Assembly (NCBI GenBank): GCA_019671135.1
Contig: JAHRHY010000014.1
Span: forward strand, 1,760,221 to 1,824,220
DNA from: Linnemannia hyalina
Taxonomy: Eukaryota; Mortierellomycota; Mortierellomycetes; Mortierellales; Mortierellaceae
Length of the DNA stretch: 64,000 nucleotides
Reading direction: 5' to 3'
The stretch's first letter is position 1. Every line of letters starts with the position of its first letter. The notes beneath the pieces are model-generated. The model saw only the letters and a list, made by a program, of their open reading frames with translations, had not been told where the DNA came from and ran no database searches. The position numbers and the translations under genes are program-made. This document shows positions 1 to 12,711 of this stretch, piece after piece.

Positions 1-3000
1 AGCTGCCTCACAGAGGAGCTTCATCACCTCCAAACTGCCGCTCATCGCTGCCGCATGCAATGGGGTCCTTCCCGACATAATATCATATCGCTCCATCACA
101 TCGGCTCCGTGATCCAGATGCCACTGAATGGCGTCGAAGCTTTTCCTCAAAGTCGCCATGAAGAACTCCCGAATCCTTGTCTTGCCATCCAGAGGAATCC
201 AGTTGTTGTTACTGTTGTTGCTTGTGACACGACCACTCGAGCTAGCGGTGATCGGACGTGCGGATGTCGTGGCAGGAATGGAGGCTTGTTGATATCCATG
301 GAATGGGATATTTGCCTGCCCATATCCTGGATAAGCTGATAGGTCTGGAAGAGCCGGTCGAGCATGCCCATTGCTGGGGTACGGATAGGGTGGATACGCA
401 TGTGGGTATTGTTGCTGATGTTGTTGCTGTTGTTGCTGTTGCTGCTGTTGCTGATGCTGTTGAGGCGGATACATAGGTTGAGGTGGATAGGGCTGAGGAA
501 AAGGATGCTGAAATTGATTGATGTGAAATCCTTGCAACTGTTGTTGCTGATGCTGCTGTTGCTGCTGCTGTTGCTGGGGATAAAATTGATGAAGACGCTG
601 CTGTTGCATAGGGGGTGATCCCAAAGGCATAACTGACGGGCTTCCCATTTCTGCCATACTCTCCAAACCCCCTCCTCCCATTTCTGGGATTGTGGGCGAA
701 ACGTTGGCATTCTTGGGGCTGTGACGAACGCCTGAAGGGTCATTCAGAGGATGACCCACTCGTGGAGCAGTCTTGACAGGGCTTTGTTGGGGTGGTGTGA
801 TAGGCTGTTTGGGCGAGGTTGGGTGAATGTGGCGAGTGCCCATGCCTCCGTTGGGTGTTCCTGGAGTTTGCATCCACACAGGGCGGGCTGGTGTGATGGG
901 CGGCCCAGCTGGTCTCTCGGTTGTATCTATTGATAAAGAGTCCATTCACCTTTGATTAGCACCAATCAAAACTCATAATGACGAGTCGGTATAATCAACG
1001 GGAACATTGGGTGCGGTCGCCCTTACCGTCCACTCGCAAACCTTGCATACGATCAACAACGTCGACAGTATTGCCAGTATCTGTGTTGGTCGCGATGACA
1101 GGGTGGTTCCGTGATAAGTTATGTTTGGGTACCAAAGGCGATATATTAGCGACCGGCTTTGAAGGCTGGCCTTCAAACGTCGTCTCGATGGCTGGAAGCT
1201 TGGAGGTAATCGGAGCAGATTTGCGTAGAGGTTCATATGATACCACGGCTGTCTGTGTCGCCGTTGGCAGCGAGTGAGGAGGTCCATGAGAGTCTTCCAG
1301 ACGCCGACTTGATCCGTCATTGGGACTACTCCCTCCTCCGTTGGTGCGATTGGCGAGTAGATTGTCAAGGGTGTCCAAAATGATTGAGAGAGGCGGCCGG
1401 TTGGAGGGCTCCCCATCCCAGCATTTTTGATACAGCTCCGAGTATTCGACTGGCGTTCCTGGGATGACCTTCTCTCGCGTTCCAGTCGTGATGTGAAAGG
1501 CCAGCATATAGTTTTCGCCATCACGGTCAAAGGGCGGGTATCCTGAAGTCAATTCCCACATGATGACGCCCAAGCTGTAAATATCTGAGCTTTTGTCAAA
1601 GGGTGCGTTCTTGAGACGTTCGGGTGAGATATATGGAACCACTCCTCGAACGCCGTTGTTGGAGAGTTCCTTGTTGAGGTAGCGCGAGAGACCAAAGTCT
1701 GTGATGAGAGCTTTTCCCTTGTCGTCGATCAAGACGTTCCTTGAGTGCAGATCGTGGTGGCAGATGTTTTCCAGATGGATAAAGTTGATTCCTGAGGCTA
1801 CATCCCTGGCGAGACGCAGTTTCTTGGTCCAGTCGAGCTTGTCAAAATGCTTGGATAGGTAGTCGCGCAGACTTCCTCGGCCAGCAAACTGCAAGACCAT
1901 GCCATAGTCGCCATTGCCTCGCATCCGTGTAACACCAAAGAACTTGACAACGTTCTCAAAGTCCTGAACTGCTCGATGAATCTGGACCTAAATGTTTGTG
2001 GGTCAACGGAAACCGTATTAGTTTATCTGTGTAATTGTATGAGAGATTATCGCGGTTGTGGTTGTATATGAATCTGGGAGTGTTTGAGCGTATGTGAGTT
2101 TATTGCAACAGCAGATCGAGCCACGCACGAGTCCTGGTAAGTGTTGCAAGGTCGTACGAAGGAGGAGGAGGGGAAAAAGAAGACAATGACGATGTATTTG
2201 TTGTTGTAGCTTGTGTTTGTCCTTAGTGCTTGGGCGGAAAGGCAAACAGGCAACACAATAGGCATACAAACGCAAATGGTCCGCGGAGAATTCAAGTGTG
2301 TATTTTTCATATCCTTTTGAGGCATACTGTCGCTCTGGTCAGGAGGTGCCGCCGTGGTGAATGGACCCTCTCTGCCTCATTCTTTTCGCCTGTCTCTTGT
2401 CTCTCTCTGCCTCGCTCTCGAACAAATGCAAGATTGAATTTGCCTGCATGCGTGAAAGAAAAAATATGCACACAGGCCCAGGAAAGGTTGAGATGCTCTT
2501 CGCCGCTGTTGGTTCTGGAAATGAAGGAAGGGTTGGTGGTGAGGTCAATAGAGTCGATAGTCATCCAACCATGATGAGCCCTCCGTTGAAGAAAAAACGG
2601 CGACAACTGCCACCGAGAGTCATCCCAGGGCAAAGGGGCAATTATTGAACATCCAAGCTCATTCTGTCGCATGTAGACAAATATTTCCAGACACGCTTTT
2701 TCCATTTTTTTTTATCACATACACAATTGAACCAAGCAACACGCTAATCTTTTTATCATTTCACAATCCCAAGGGGATGGATGCGACACTACATGCCATT
2801 GCAATAAGAGTGTAAAGAGCCACTTTTTATAAAAGATTCCACGCCCGACTTCTGTACAGTGTGTGCGCTGTGTGCGCGTTTTGTCCATGTCCGTGTGTGT
2901 GCTTTGTGCATATCAAGTGTCTTTTCGCACACTTTGAGATTCGAGACTTTGCTTGGTTCCCCCAAAAAAGACAATATCGCATGAAAAAAAAGGGGGGGAG

Positions 3001-3276
3001 GGGGATAAAACTGAGAAGTGAGTGAAAGAGAGAAGGGAGAGATGTTCTTACCTCTTGGATAAAGTCGGCGAGGGAGAAGAGGACCTTGATGGCGACTGGC
3101 ATGCCTCGCCACTTGCCGGCGTGGACGATTCCAAAGCCTCCACTGGCGACACCCATTTGCAGATGAGAGATCTCCTGAAAGTCGATGCGCCGGAGCCAGT
3201 GGTTCTCGGTAGCACTGTCGAGCCACTGTTGTTGCTGCTCGCTCAGCAGGACGATGGGCGCTGTCATGTCCGCCAT
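1..3276 (-). CDS. TKL-type protein kinase with Q-rich linker and ankyrin repeat (3' end outside window)
   Basis: Exons read as complement(<1..926, 1027..1987, 3052..3276). The start is the ATG at 3276. Exon 1 encodes the N-lobe with a glycine-rich loop (GVASGGFG, about residues 42-49) and the VAIK lysine (about 64). Exon 2 starts IHRAVQDFENVVKFFGV and carries HHDLHSRNVL (catalytic Asp about 154), the DFG motif (about 172), the PYISPERL activation-segment end and the rest of the C-lobe. The 927-1026 intron joins in frame to a Ser/Pro region, then Q/H/P-rich low complexity, then GRTPLHAAAMSGSLEVMKLL at the window edge, a typical ankyrin repeat. The loop, catalytic Lys/Asp and DFG are all present, so it should be an active Ser/Thr (or dual) kinase. 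Ankyrin units suggest a protein-interaction tail. It lies downstream of the LDB gene on the same strand. The 1064-bp first intron is unusually long for this locus. Substrate cannot be inferred. Confidence 0.85.
1988..3051 (-). other. Long first intron of the kinase gene
   Basis: Donor GTAAGAAC follows codon GAG at 3052 and acceptor CATTTAG precedes GTCCAG at 1987. Both sides are phase 0 and the join restores a continuous kinase N-lobe. At 1064 bp it is about ten times the other introns in this locus (100-110 bp). I see no ORF in it resembling a further kinase exon. It contains CT-rich and T-rich tracts only. Confidence 0.7.
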
Positions 3277-4331
3277 GGCTGGAGTGAGAGGGTAGTGTCG
3301 AGCTTGTTGTTATTGTTGTAGTTGGTGATATAGTCGGTTGAAGTTGGGAGTATAATATGGATGAATGATTGCGAAGTGTGAAGGGATGGTTTGGTGGCAA
3401 TTGGAAAAAAGAGAAGAGTGGATGGATGGATGGAGACAAGGCGGAACAAAAATAAAGAGAGCGATGAATATGGGACGAGGAAAGGGCGCGAGGGAGAAGG
3501 GCGGATGGGAAGGGGCGGAGAAGGGGCGGGAGGGTAGTGGAGAAAGGAGAAGGGAGAAGGGAGAAGGGAGAAGGGAGAAGGGAGAAGAGAAGAGACAAGA
3601 AGAAAAGAGAAGTGACGAGAAGAAAAGAAAAGTCAAGTCAAGAGAGTGAGGGACAATCAAAGCAACGCATGGTACTTCGTCCATGATGGCCACTGACTTC
3701 ATGTCCGTCGATGTCCATGATAACACACACACTCACATAGCTCCTTCAGGTATGAAATCATAAGTGTCCTTCAGACCTGCCCTTCTCCTCCCGCCTGTGC
3801 CGTGGTAAATGTAAAGTATTTGCCCTCTCGTTCATGCCTGCAAAACCATTGACCATTTTTAATAGAGTGTACAGTAGTCAAGAGAAGAGGAGAGGAAGGG
3901 GTAAAAAAAGAAATAAAATAAAAAAAAAGGCAAAAAAAAAAAAAAAAAAAGGAAAAAACAACACAATGACCGGTGAACGATAACTATAAGAAAAATAAAA
4001 GTCTTCTACAAATACACAAAAGGAAGTCAGTCAAAAGGTATTAGCAATGATAGAAAATGACAAACGAAAAAAAAGAATAAAAAATAGAATAGAAAATAGG
4101 AAATGAACAATAACTAGAAAAAAAAGAAGACAGTTGGCTCAATGTAATTAAGTGAAGTAATAGTGGGAGGAGAAAAAAGGATACAACGAGTGCGTACTTC
4201 ACTTCGTGCCAAGAGATGATGTCAAGTAACAAACGAAACATAGAAACGAATAGAATCGGAGGTAGAGGTAACAAAAAATATGACTCGCGTCAAATAACGA
4301 AAGAAGAAAATGGACAAACAAGAGAAGTAAG
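3277..4331. other. Intergenic region between LDB 3' end and kinase 5' end, with GAGAAGG repeats and A-tracts
   Basis: No gene is supported here. A G/A-rich stretch at about 3470-3640 contains tandem GAGAAGG heptamers (about 3537-3590). Long A-runs lie at 3900-3960. The segment should hold the kinase promoter and the LDB terminator, both on the minus strand. I do not see a convincing TATA box close to 3276. Confidence 0.6.
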
Positions 4332-7300
4332 TTACCCGGCCCCAGGATGGAGCCCAGAGTTGCCAGCCAAGAGCGTCGCGTTGGGAGGAATGGTCGCGAT
4401 ACCCTCCATCGATCCCATCATCCCGTTGACTGCCACGCCCACACCCTGCCCCACTTGTCCTCCATACCCTACTCCATATCCGATGGGCGGTCCCTGAACT
4501 TGGCCAAGGCCTTGTACTGCATGCTGGCCAACCTGAATGTGCCCCTGCATCTGCGCTTGTGCTTGTGCTTGTGCTTGCAGTGATGGAATGTCCTGACCAA
4601 ACCCTGTCATCAACCCAAGGTTTAATCCTCCGGCTCCTAATCCCGTAAAGTCTTGTCCTGATCCATAGCTCAAGGCATCCGTTCCCGGTTGAAAAACATT
4701 CCTTTGGTCTGTCAACATCATCCCATTCGAGCGGTTTCCTGCCAAAGCATACGGTTGGCCATCGGTCGCCGCGTGGCTGCTCATGGGACTGGCGGGAATT
4801 GAGCCTCCATCCACAAATACAGGAGCTCCGTTGACGACTGCTCCTTTCAGCACGCCAGCATTAAATGAGTGGATCCCTGTTGCCTGAAACGGTGTCTGCT
4901 GTTGCTGCGAGGCCGGCCCATGGAGTGCAAGACCATTCGGTCCAGACACCCCCATAGAATGTCCCACTAAGGACGGCCCTACAGCCGGTGTAGAAAGGCT
5001 GGACGTCAATCCAGCATCCAACTCCTGCGTTCCAACGGGAACAGCTCCATGAGTCGCCTTCGTATCAGAGATATCAGCCATGCTCGCCTTGCGTTTGGCT
5101 GAAGAGTCCTTACGCCCAGCCCCTTTGCGGCTCCGGGCCGTAGTTGTTCCATTCGTGGTTGACCCTTTCGTTCCGTTGGGGGTCGCTGCAGCCAATGTGG
5201 GCGTGGCGGAAGCAGTTCGGATTCGCTTCGCTGCCTTGGCAGAAAGGGGTGCTGTTCCTGTAGGATTGTTGGAGGTATTGGACGACACGAACACAGGCGA
5301 GGTGACGGCAGAGAGCGGGGAAGGCACAGGTGAGCCGACTAGATTCAACCCAAGACCAGTCACTACTCCTGGCGTAGACGGACCGACTCCGACCAAAGTC
5401 GATGCCTGGCGTGACAGAGGTGTCCCTGCCCCAACAACCATGGTTGCCTGTGGGTCATCAAGTGCAGGAGAATCTCGAAGGGCAGTATCGCCAGGTGAAA
5501 TCCCGACAGATGTCCTGCGCTTCATAGCTCGCGGCGAAGCAGAGTCGCGCATCTGAGAGGGATTGGAGGCTCCATTGTTTACCGTCGTAATTTGGGAGGC
5601 CGCTTGGACTGGAGTCGAGGCGCCAATCGGTACTACTGATGCTGCTGACATGCTTGGCGAGCTCGCCATCTGTTTAGCTCTCATATGGGCATGCTTATCG
5701 CGCAACAGTTGAGAGTAAGACGCCAATGACTCTAACGTAATGAAAAGAAAAGTGTTGACAGCGTTAATTAACGGTATCAATATCTGCTGTGTCTACCTCG
5801 ATAGTCATGTGCCTTGTGACATGACGTTGTTGTCCCAGCGTACCAGCAGGCCCTCGATTTGTCTGTGCAGTGAAGTGGACCAGCTCGTTCATCTTGGAGA
5901 ACATATCAGAGATCTAGTCACGTTCAAACATGAAAAGTAAACTGCGTAAGTACTTATTTCTGTGTTCAGCAACAGGCCTTCAGGCAAAACAAACTGCATA
6001 TAAGCAGCGAACCCGCATACCTCTAACAGCTGCAAGGTCTTGGACGAGATACCAAACTCATTGATGACACTCTCAGCTATCACAGGCATGGGCTTTTTTG
6101 AAGATGCAACAGCTTTCTTCGAGCCACCCTTTTTCTTTCCTTCCGGTTTTGCCTCAGGAACCGGACTGTTCGATGGATCGTCGACAGGCCGAGGTATGTA
6201 TTCTGTAAACTCCTGTGCCACGATCTCCAAAAGGTCAAATTTGAGATCGTGAGTAAACGTGGCCTTGAGACTCCCCTTGGTAAACACCTAGAAGGATGAG
6301 CGTAATCGGCTACATTGTTAATAATGATTCGATCAGTTTTACAGCGCACTGCCGCGATGAAAAGCTGTCTCCTCCGGTCATTCTTCACGCTCTTCGTACC
6401 TTGGATCCGCTGGTGTAATGGTAAACAAGAGACACGTTTGGGTATTCGATTATCAATGGAAGTGTAGACGCTGGTCCGATCGGCGCGTCCAAGATCAGCT
6501 GCATCTCTTTTACTCCTGCTTCCGTGTTCCCGAGATAGTAGCGTGGCAGAGATGGCGCCAATAGCTCTATGTATACGAATCGATAAGAAAGAAAAAAGGA
6601 CGCACGGTTAGTTGATAATATAACAATCCACAGAGACCTCATCTTTTCTTTTTGCAACACAACGGGCGAGGAGAGAACGTACCAAAGATTTTGCTGTCAC
6701 CTGTGGTTGTGTGAATAAGCGTGAGCCGCATCCGCCCTGCAGCGCCATAAAACTTGGAGACAAAACGCTGCCAGAATTGGATGGTTTCGTTCTATACGAG
6801 AAGAGATGTAGCATACGACAAACAGGATTAGGCTCAGTGTAAGCAACGTGACAGCACATACACACGCACACACACACAAATGACATTCCAAAGTACCTCC
6901 GGATTGAAACTCAGACCGCGCCCAAATTCGGCCAGCCGTAACATCCCCTTGGCTTGGACGTCCTCCGCAATACTCGACTCAATCACAGTGCTAAAACGCA
7001 TGTCAGACAAAGGGGAGAGGCGAGAGTTAGACAGCATGCCATCTTGCCAATGCTATGCACCTTAACCAAAACATTCTATCTTCTAAGAACACAGCGGTAC
7101 CTGAAAGGGGCTTGAAGGCCCACCTGCGCCGAACTTAAAGGATCGCTGGCAGACACCGCCTGGATCCCGTTATGTAGAGGCTGCTGTATTGTTTGATACT
7201 GGACTGATGGAGCTTGCTGTTGAGGTGGAATGTGATCGCTCGGTTGCTGGACTGTTGAATGTTGCTGTAATTGTGAGAAACCCATATGCTGTGGTTGAGG

Positions 7301-7505
7301 TGACAGTTGCTGTAGCGTCTGCTGTTGCTGAATCTGTTTAAGATGCTGTTGCTGCAATTGCTGCTTCTGTTGTAGCTGTAACTGTTGCTGACGAAGTTGT
7401 ACCTGTTGAACTTGCTGCTGCTCTTGCTGCTTCTGTTGCAACAACTGTTGCAGTTGCTGTTGCTGCTGATGGAGTTGCTGTTGCTGCTTAATCTGTTGTT
7501 GTTGC

Positions 7506-7548
<43 letters not shown>

Positions 7549-8141
7549 GCTGTTGTTGTTGTTGTTGTTGTTGTTGTTGTGGTGGTGGCGGTGGTGGTGG
7601 CGGTGCTGATGGTTGTTGTGGCTGTGATGGTTGTTGCTGCTGTAATTGCTGCTGCTGTAACTGCTGCTGTAACTGCTGTTGCTGTAACTGCTGCTGCTGA
7701 TGTTGGTGCTGTTGTTGAGCGAGGGTCTGCGATTGTGGTTGCTGCTGGAGGGATGGCTGTTGAAGCTGATGCTGCTGCTGCTGCGATGTAGGTTGTTGTT
7801 GTTGTTGCTGCTGTTGTAGTTGCTGTTGTTGCTGCTGCTGTTGGAGTTGTTGCTGCTGTTGGAGTTGTTGCTGTTGTTGGGCAAGCTGCTGCTGTTGAAC
7901 CTGTTGAACCTGCTGGCGCATATGCTGCTGCTGCATCTGCAATTGGCGTTGATATTGATATTGTAATTGCAATTGAGGAGTTTGGGCCTGTTGAAATTGA
8001 GGCCCAGCCTGACCCTGCCCGGGCGCAATTTGCGAATTCGCTGGAGCAAGTTGACCTTGCATTGTTTGCGTCGTAGGTAATATTGTACTAGGTTGTTGAT
8101 TGGGATGCTGCTGTTGCTGTTGCTGTTGTTGTTGTTGTTGC

Positions 8142-8217
<76 letters not shown>

Positions 8218-8641
8218 GGGCGAGCTGTTGTTGGGCGAGCTGTTGCTGGGCGAGCTGCTGTTGAATCACAGCGCGTTGGTGCAGCTGTTGGGTGTTTTGA
8301 AGATGGGGCGACATTGGTCCTGGGCCTGCAATGTGCTGTTGAAGCGACTGTTGGAGCGGTTGCTGAGGTTGAAGCTGAGGTGACATTCCTTGCGAGAGTT
8401 GCTGTTGTTGATGCTGCAGAGTTGCCATGTTTAGTTGTGGCGACATATTCATCCGCGCCTGGTGCTGTAACTGCTGCTGCTGATGCATCTGCTGAACTTG
8501 GAGCTGCTGGAGCTGCTGGAGTTGCTGTTGCTGTTGTAACTGCTGTTGTTGTTGTAACTGCTGCTGCTGGGCAGACTGCGGATGAGGTACAGCATGGAGG
8601 CTCTGGAGAGGTTCCTCGGCCTCGGAGACGAGATTAGTCAT
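4332..8641 (-). CDS. LIM-domain-binding (LDB/SEUSS-type) transcriptional co-regulator with polyQ N-terminus
   Basis: Seven exons join in frame: complement(4332..5729, 5797..5913, 6021..6287, 6400..6566, 6683..6791, 6897..6990, 7101..8641), giving 1230 residues. Residues 1 to about 510 are glutamine-rich with pure CAG/CAA runs and a short polyproline. The central block (about 515-765) has the LIM-binding signature: ETIQFWQRFVSKFYG, RMRLTLIHT, then LAPSLPRYYLGN, VFTKGSLKATFTHDLKFDLLE and SVINEFGISSKTLQLLE, ending with a helical piece rich in Met/Phe (ISDMFSKMNELVHF). The C-terminal exon (466 residues) is Ser/Pro/Gly-rich and disordered, with a basic KRRTS/AKRKAS segment. Family members (LDB1, SEUSS, fungal Adn1/Mfg1-like) are nuclear adaptors that bridge DNA-bound factors and have no DNA-binding domain. 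The acidic-basic linker PEGKKKGGSKK is likely nuclear-localising. The exact C-terminal end depends on the TAA at 4332; a splice there (GGGTAACTTAC) is conceivable. Confidence 0.88.
7490..7590 (-). repeat. Pure CAA/CAG trinucleotide run in LDB exon 1
   Basis: On the plus strand this is an uninterrupted TTG/CTG tract encoding about thirty consecutive glutamines on the minus strand, followed by a proline stretch. It is a microsatellite likely to vary in length between strains. Confidence 0.9.
8107..8219 (-). repeat. Second CAA/CAG trinucleotide run in LDB exon 1
   Basis: A second near-pure TTG/CTG tract encodes about 37 glutamines. Three AQQQL units flank it at 8218-8260. Mostly CAA codons are used, which suggests DNA slippage rather than selection on a mixed-codon tract. 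Confidence 0.9.
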
Positions 8642-10019
8642 CCCCAGGTTCGATTGAGTACTATACGGTTGAAACGGGAACGAGATTCAGTTAAGTTGGT
8701 GTTGTTAAGGAGAGAATAAGGCAGGGGGGAGCGATCGCCAGCGGATATTGAGTATTGGTTCCTGGCAGCATACGGTGGTTAGGTTGAGAGCGTGCCCAGA
8801 GAGTGATAGGTAGGGCTGTGTTGCTAGAACGGATGTCGGTTGTCAGAGAGCGCTGAAGTGTAGAAGGGAAGTGAGGTTGCAAACGGAGCAAGTCAGAGGA
8901 GTCACTCGAGAAAAAGGAAGAGGTATAGGCAGATGGGTATGATGAGGATGCCAGGTATTGAAGGAACTACAGATGATGAAAGTGATGGCGCCCCTCTTCT
9001 TTTTCACAAGTCTTAGTAGAGTAGTCGTCTTCAGTGGATATGTCAGGGCTGGCTTTAAAACAATGGGCGCCTAAATTACGTCACCGTTGACATAACCTAA
9101 GCACCTACTGTCCCTCGACTCTAAAAAAATTCAACTGTCGATAGTTCCAGCTCCACTGCCTTGCGCTTCGGTAACCGGGTTTGACTTGGCCGAGGTTGAG
9201 TATCGTCGATCGCCTTGCGCTTCCTGGACTGCCGAGTTGGATTTGGCTTGGGCTTGACATCGGTGTCAGACAAGGCGCTTTAGCTGCTTCCGACTCCGTC
9301 TTCGCTCATGCCGAGGTCTTCCTTCCAAGGATATCGGCCCTGTGCACTATGCGTCGACTGACTGGAGATAGTCTGGTTTCTGTCGATCCAGAAGGTGGCC
9401 GTGAACTACATTGTCATGTTGCGTTCCGCCAGCTCATCCCTGTGGGAGTACATTCTACAAGTCTTGCAGAACAATCTCCGGATCGTACCCTGCGCCACGA
9501 AGCCTTGGCAGCAAGGGCTCTTCTTTGAAGTGTAATATTCGTTCACCACGACAATGATATGTCCAAGTGAACAAGCCCAAAAAGAGACAATAGTGATATG
9601 TTCGACAAGTAAATAAATGAAATATGCCCTCCTCTAAAAGACTACGCTGATGTGATGAAGCACCAACCAGGCACACAAAGTAGGCCAAGAAGGTTCCATG
9701 AAGAGATGTTATTCCTGACCGGTCAGCAAATTGCTCCAACCCAATGCGATAACGATCATGCTGCTGTCATTTCTCTTTGCAACCGACAAACCTCTAATCA
9801 TGCCCAACAATCGATCTGCAATTTGTCCGTAACTCCTCCTCTGGTATCGTTGTGGTGGTATCGCATATTGTTGTCATTGTAAAATTTGTTCAACTAGTCT
9901 TCCACCCTTTGGATCTCTTGGGCATAATCCATAACAATTGCTTCGTGACCTCAGAGAAAGGACAAATCCGACTCGATTTCTTCAATTGACATGGTGACAC
10001 CTGCAGGGACAATTCACCT
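8642..10019. other. Upstream region of LDB gene, no gene supported
   Basis: The first ~400 bp is presumably the LDB promoter and 5' leader. A 115-codon plus-strand reading frame at 9181-9528 and a 94-codon minus-strand frame at 9455-9739 exist. Neither shows a recognisable domain, intron continuation or codon pattern I trust. Two short motifs of the form TTGCGCTTC(G/C) at about 9160 and 9211 suggest a short local duplication. Confidence 0.5.
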
Positions 10020-11529
10020 CTATTCCTCCGTCCATCGCCGGAATTTAAAAGTAGGCTGAGAGACAGCCTTCTGTTTTACCGACGGATTATAGAAAACCTG
10101 AGGCTGAGATGGGCTGATCAAAGTTGTCACAGGGGCCAAAGTCGAGGTGGTCGGTATGACTGTGGCAGTCGAGGCGTCATGGCTCTTTCCCTTGCTGGTA
10201 TCGTCAGAGCATATTGAATCCAGCAATGAGGCGTAGGCACCCACGACACAGGCTTGACCCAAAACCAGACATAGAATCGTGATCAAAGCAGGCGCACAAT
10301 TTAGTAACAACCGTGCAACATCCTCCTTGGTCCGAACAACATTGCGAATCTCCGTCAAGTAATAGTCCAGTCCAGTCCGTCCACTGTGGTCGTTAAGAGA
10401 GGCGGTAGACGATCTTCCGGCGATCTCCTAAACCAAACCTCTTGAAGTTCCTTCAGCTTGAAAGCTACCATCTGAACACTGAAACCATTAGTCCAAATAG
10501 AGCCGCGGAGCACATACCCTTTCGTGGCATATGTTCTAGGGTCGAAGGCTGGCTGGCGGATGGACGAAAGGTGGTCCTTGATTTCTGATATAGTCATCAA
10601 CTTGACAGCGGCTCGATATCCTGCTTTGACCCTCTGTCGACTCCTGGGACCAACAGGGGCAACATTGGAAAGCAGGACATTGACCACGAAGCCTGGCTCT
10701 CGGTCGCGCAACCAGATCTCCGATACTTCGCTCAATGCCAGACGGCCAGGGAACATGTGCCTTGCCCTCTCCATAATCATGTCCTTGAGAATTGATGAAA
10801 ACGATGCAAAGCCGCTCTTGTTTGAAGATATAGGGATAATCAGGCGCGAGTCTCCACTCATTCTATTGATGTCCAGAAAGTTCTCCACGGCTGTCATTTC
10901 TTGGCGAATCTCCAGGTCACGCCCTTCCAGCGAGCCCTCGGCCGTCCTTTTGGTCTTTAAGCTACGATAAAAAAAAAGCGTAGAAATATTGAACACATCG
11001 TGTAAGAGATTTGCTTTCAGAACGCTTCATACAAGCTATGTCTTCAAAAGACAACTCACGCGTTCCGTTGCAGTATATCTTCTTGAGTTCCACCGTCAGC
11101 TGGGAAGATACAAATCGCACAAATTCGGTAGGCGGAAAAAAGGTATTCTCGCGCAAAGAAGACTGCCGCAAACGATCGAACAAGGCCATTCCCTTGACTC
11201 GCTGAATGAATTCGTTGATGGATCGGCCGACACCTTGTCGTGTGGATAATTACCCGAGTATAAGAAGCGCAAGAATCCGTTCAGGAACTGTCGCTGGCGA
11301 TCGTTTTTGATGTCGTCGTCATCGTCCGGCATCATCCATGGATTGCTGAATCATCCGCCGGGCACCCGCTGCTGCCGGAAACTGTGGTCGTGCATAAGAG
11401 TGTGTTGATGTTGGTATTGGCGAAGATGAAGAAGAAGAAGAAGAAGAAGAGGGCTCGACGGAGGTCACAATTGAGATCCTTGTAACCTCCTGCACAGGTA
11501 ATCGTTGAATTGCTGAAGAGGGGTATCAC
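10020..11529 (-). pseudogene. Decayed gene of a dispersed family, possibly TnpB/Fanzor-like
   Basis: Fragments in changing frames make one protein on the minus strand. An N-terminal piece (about 11335-11240, RFLYSGNYP) shifts frame into a GVGRSINEFIQRVK/FFPPTEFVRFVSSQL segment (to about 11060). A block at 10996-10370 contains GYVLRGSIWTNGFSVQM. A final piece at 10358-10020 has YYLTEIRNVV and ITILCLVLGQACVVGA. The break near 10365-10380 is explained by a 5-bp tandem duplication of GGACT. The sequence 'TDG-like/SVQ' followed much later by a 'hydrophobic-x-LGQ-x-x-VVGA' strand recalls the RuvC-I region of TnpB/Fanzor nucleases. The position where that family has its first catalytic Asp is Val here. 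Family placement is my inference from motif order; the decay itself is directly visible. Confidence 0.45.
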
Positions 11530-11755
11530 AATAGAACTCAGGATGAAATTGTCGTTATTATTGTCTAGTTCGTCGAGGTCGTCTTAAGCCTGGATCCGTG
11601 CACAGTCATCGGATGGCGAGGAGAATCGACGTAATTTAAAGGTGGTATTGGGAGTTGGTTGAATCGCTTCAAATGACGAAAATGACGTTCGAATCCAAAA
11701 GGGTACGTTAAAAAAGCACCTCTATTACTATTGTAGTACAAGTCGTTACATGAGA

Positions 11756-12640
11756 AAACTAGCAGAGAGGTCCCTCGTGTTGTCCATTCGTAGTGGCTGC
11801 AGAGGCTACGCTGTTAATAGTCTTGACGCTCTCGAGCTCCTGGTCCTGGAAAACGTTGTGGACTATGTTAATCAAGTGCCACTCGTCCCGGATGCTGTCA
11901 ATCACCTTGACCGACTCCCTCGATGGCTCGTAGATCTTGGGCCACTCTGACCACAGCTCAAACGCCTCGTCCTGAATAATAAACAATATGTAACCACTGA
12001 ACGCTTCTGCATCAATAGCGCAGCGAGATGAATTGCCCGGTAACTTCCAAGCGACTTCGACGGTGGCGGCGGACTAAACAATCTCCTTGTCGACAAAGAT
12101 TCCGCAGATAACGGCGTAGGGGCCATCATTTCGACTATTGGCCCTGAGATCACCTCACTTGTTGACAGCATAGTATGTGATCTGGGGCTCTTCCCCAATC
12201 CTGCTCGCCAGCTCGTTCAAGTTGTTCTAGCTCTGGGATTTATGGCGGTGTGAAGCTTGCATCTGTTGAGACTGTGGAGGACTTGGGTGACAGGGTTGAG
12301 GCTTTTGAGGACTTGATTGATGAGGTCGAGACGACAAATAGGGAAAATATGAAATAGCCGATTATTGTCCACTTACTTCATGCAGTTGTTCCCAAATGCG
12401 CATTCGGTCGTATGTAGAGAGGCGGCGGAGGCGATTGCGAGCCTCACGGTTTCTCTGTCGCGATGAGTTCTTCAGCAAGTTCATCGCGATCGACGTCCAG
12501 ATTATGTCAAGGTCGTCGGGATGCGAGACATCGGCTAGTGCACCCCACTGTTTCAACTCAATCTCGTCGCTCTTTGCAAAGTACTTTTTTTGCTTGGAGT
12601 TCATGGGATGCTTAACGGCCAGGCGAATGAGAAAGCGTGT
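11756..12640 (-). pseudogene. Decayed gene with in-frame stops, unknown family
   Basis: A helical first exon (about 12640-12377) encodes KKYFAKSDEIELKQWGALAD and NREARNRLRRLSTYDRMRIW, ending at a good donor (GAAGTAAGTG). Downstream, one frame from about 12230 to 11760 reads coherently (EEPQITYYAVNK, NDGPYAVICGIFVDKEIV, DEAFELWSEWPKIYEPS). It is crossed by a TGA after YYAVNK and a TAG after KEIV. I do not recognise the family. The balanced composition and coherent hydrophobic pattern argue for a former gene. Confidence 0.5.
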
Positions 12641-12677
12641 ATAATGTGGGAGTGGGTTATGTGTGTGCGTGGTGTGT

Positions 12678-12711
<34 letters not shown>

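Noticed and set aside
7385..8383. Long leucine-, valine- or serine/asparagine-rich frames opposite or out of phase with the LDB gene
   Set aside because: They are shadows of the CAG/CAA repeats; only the glutamine frame joins correctly to the LIM-binding exons.
9181..9528. 115-codon plus-strand gene
   Set aside because: No domain, intron partner or promoter; the amino-acid pattern looks like chance translation.
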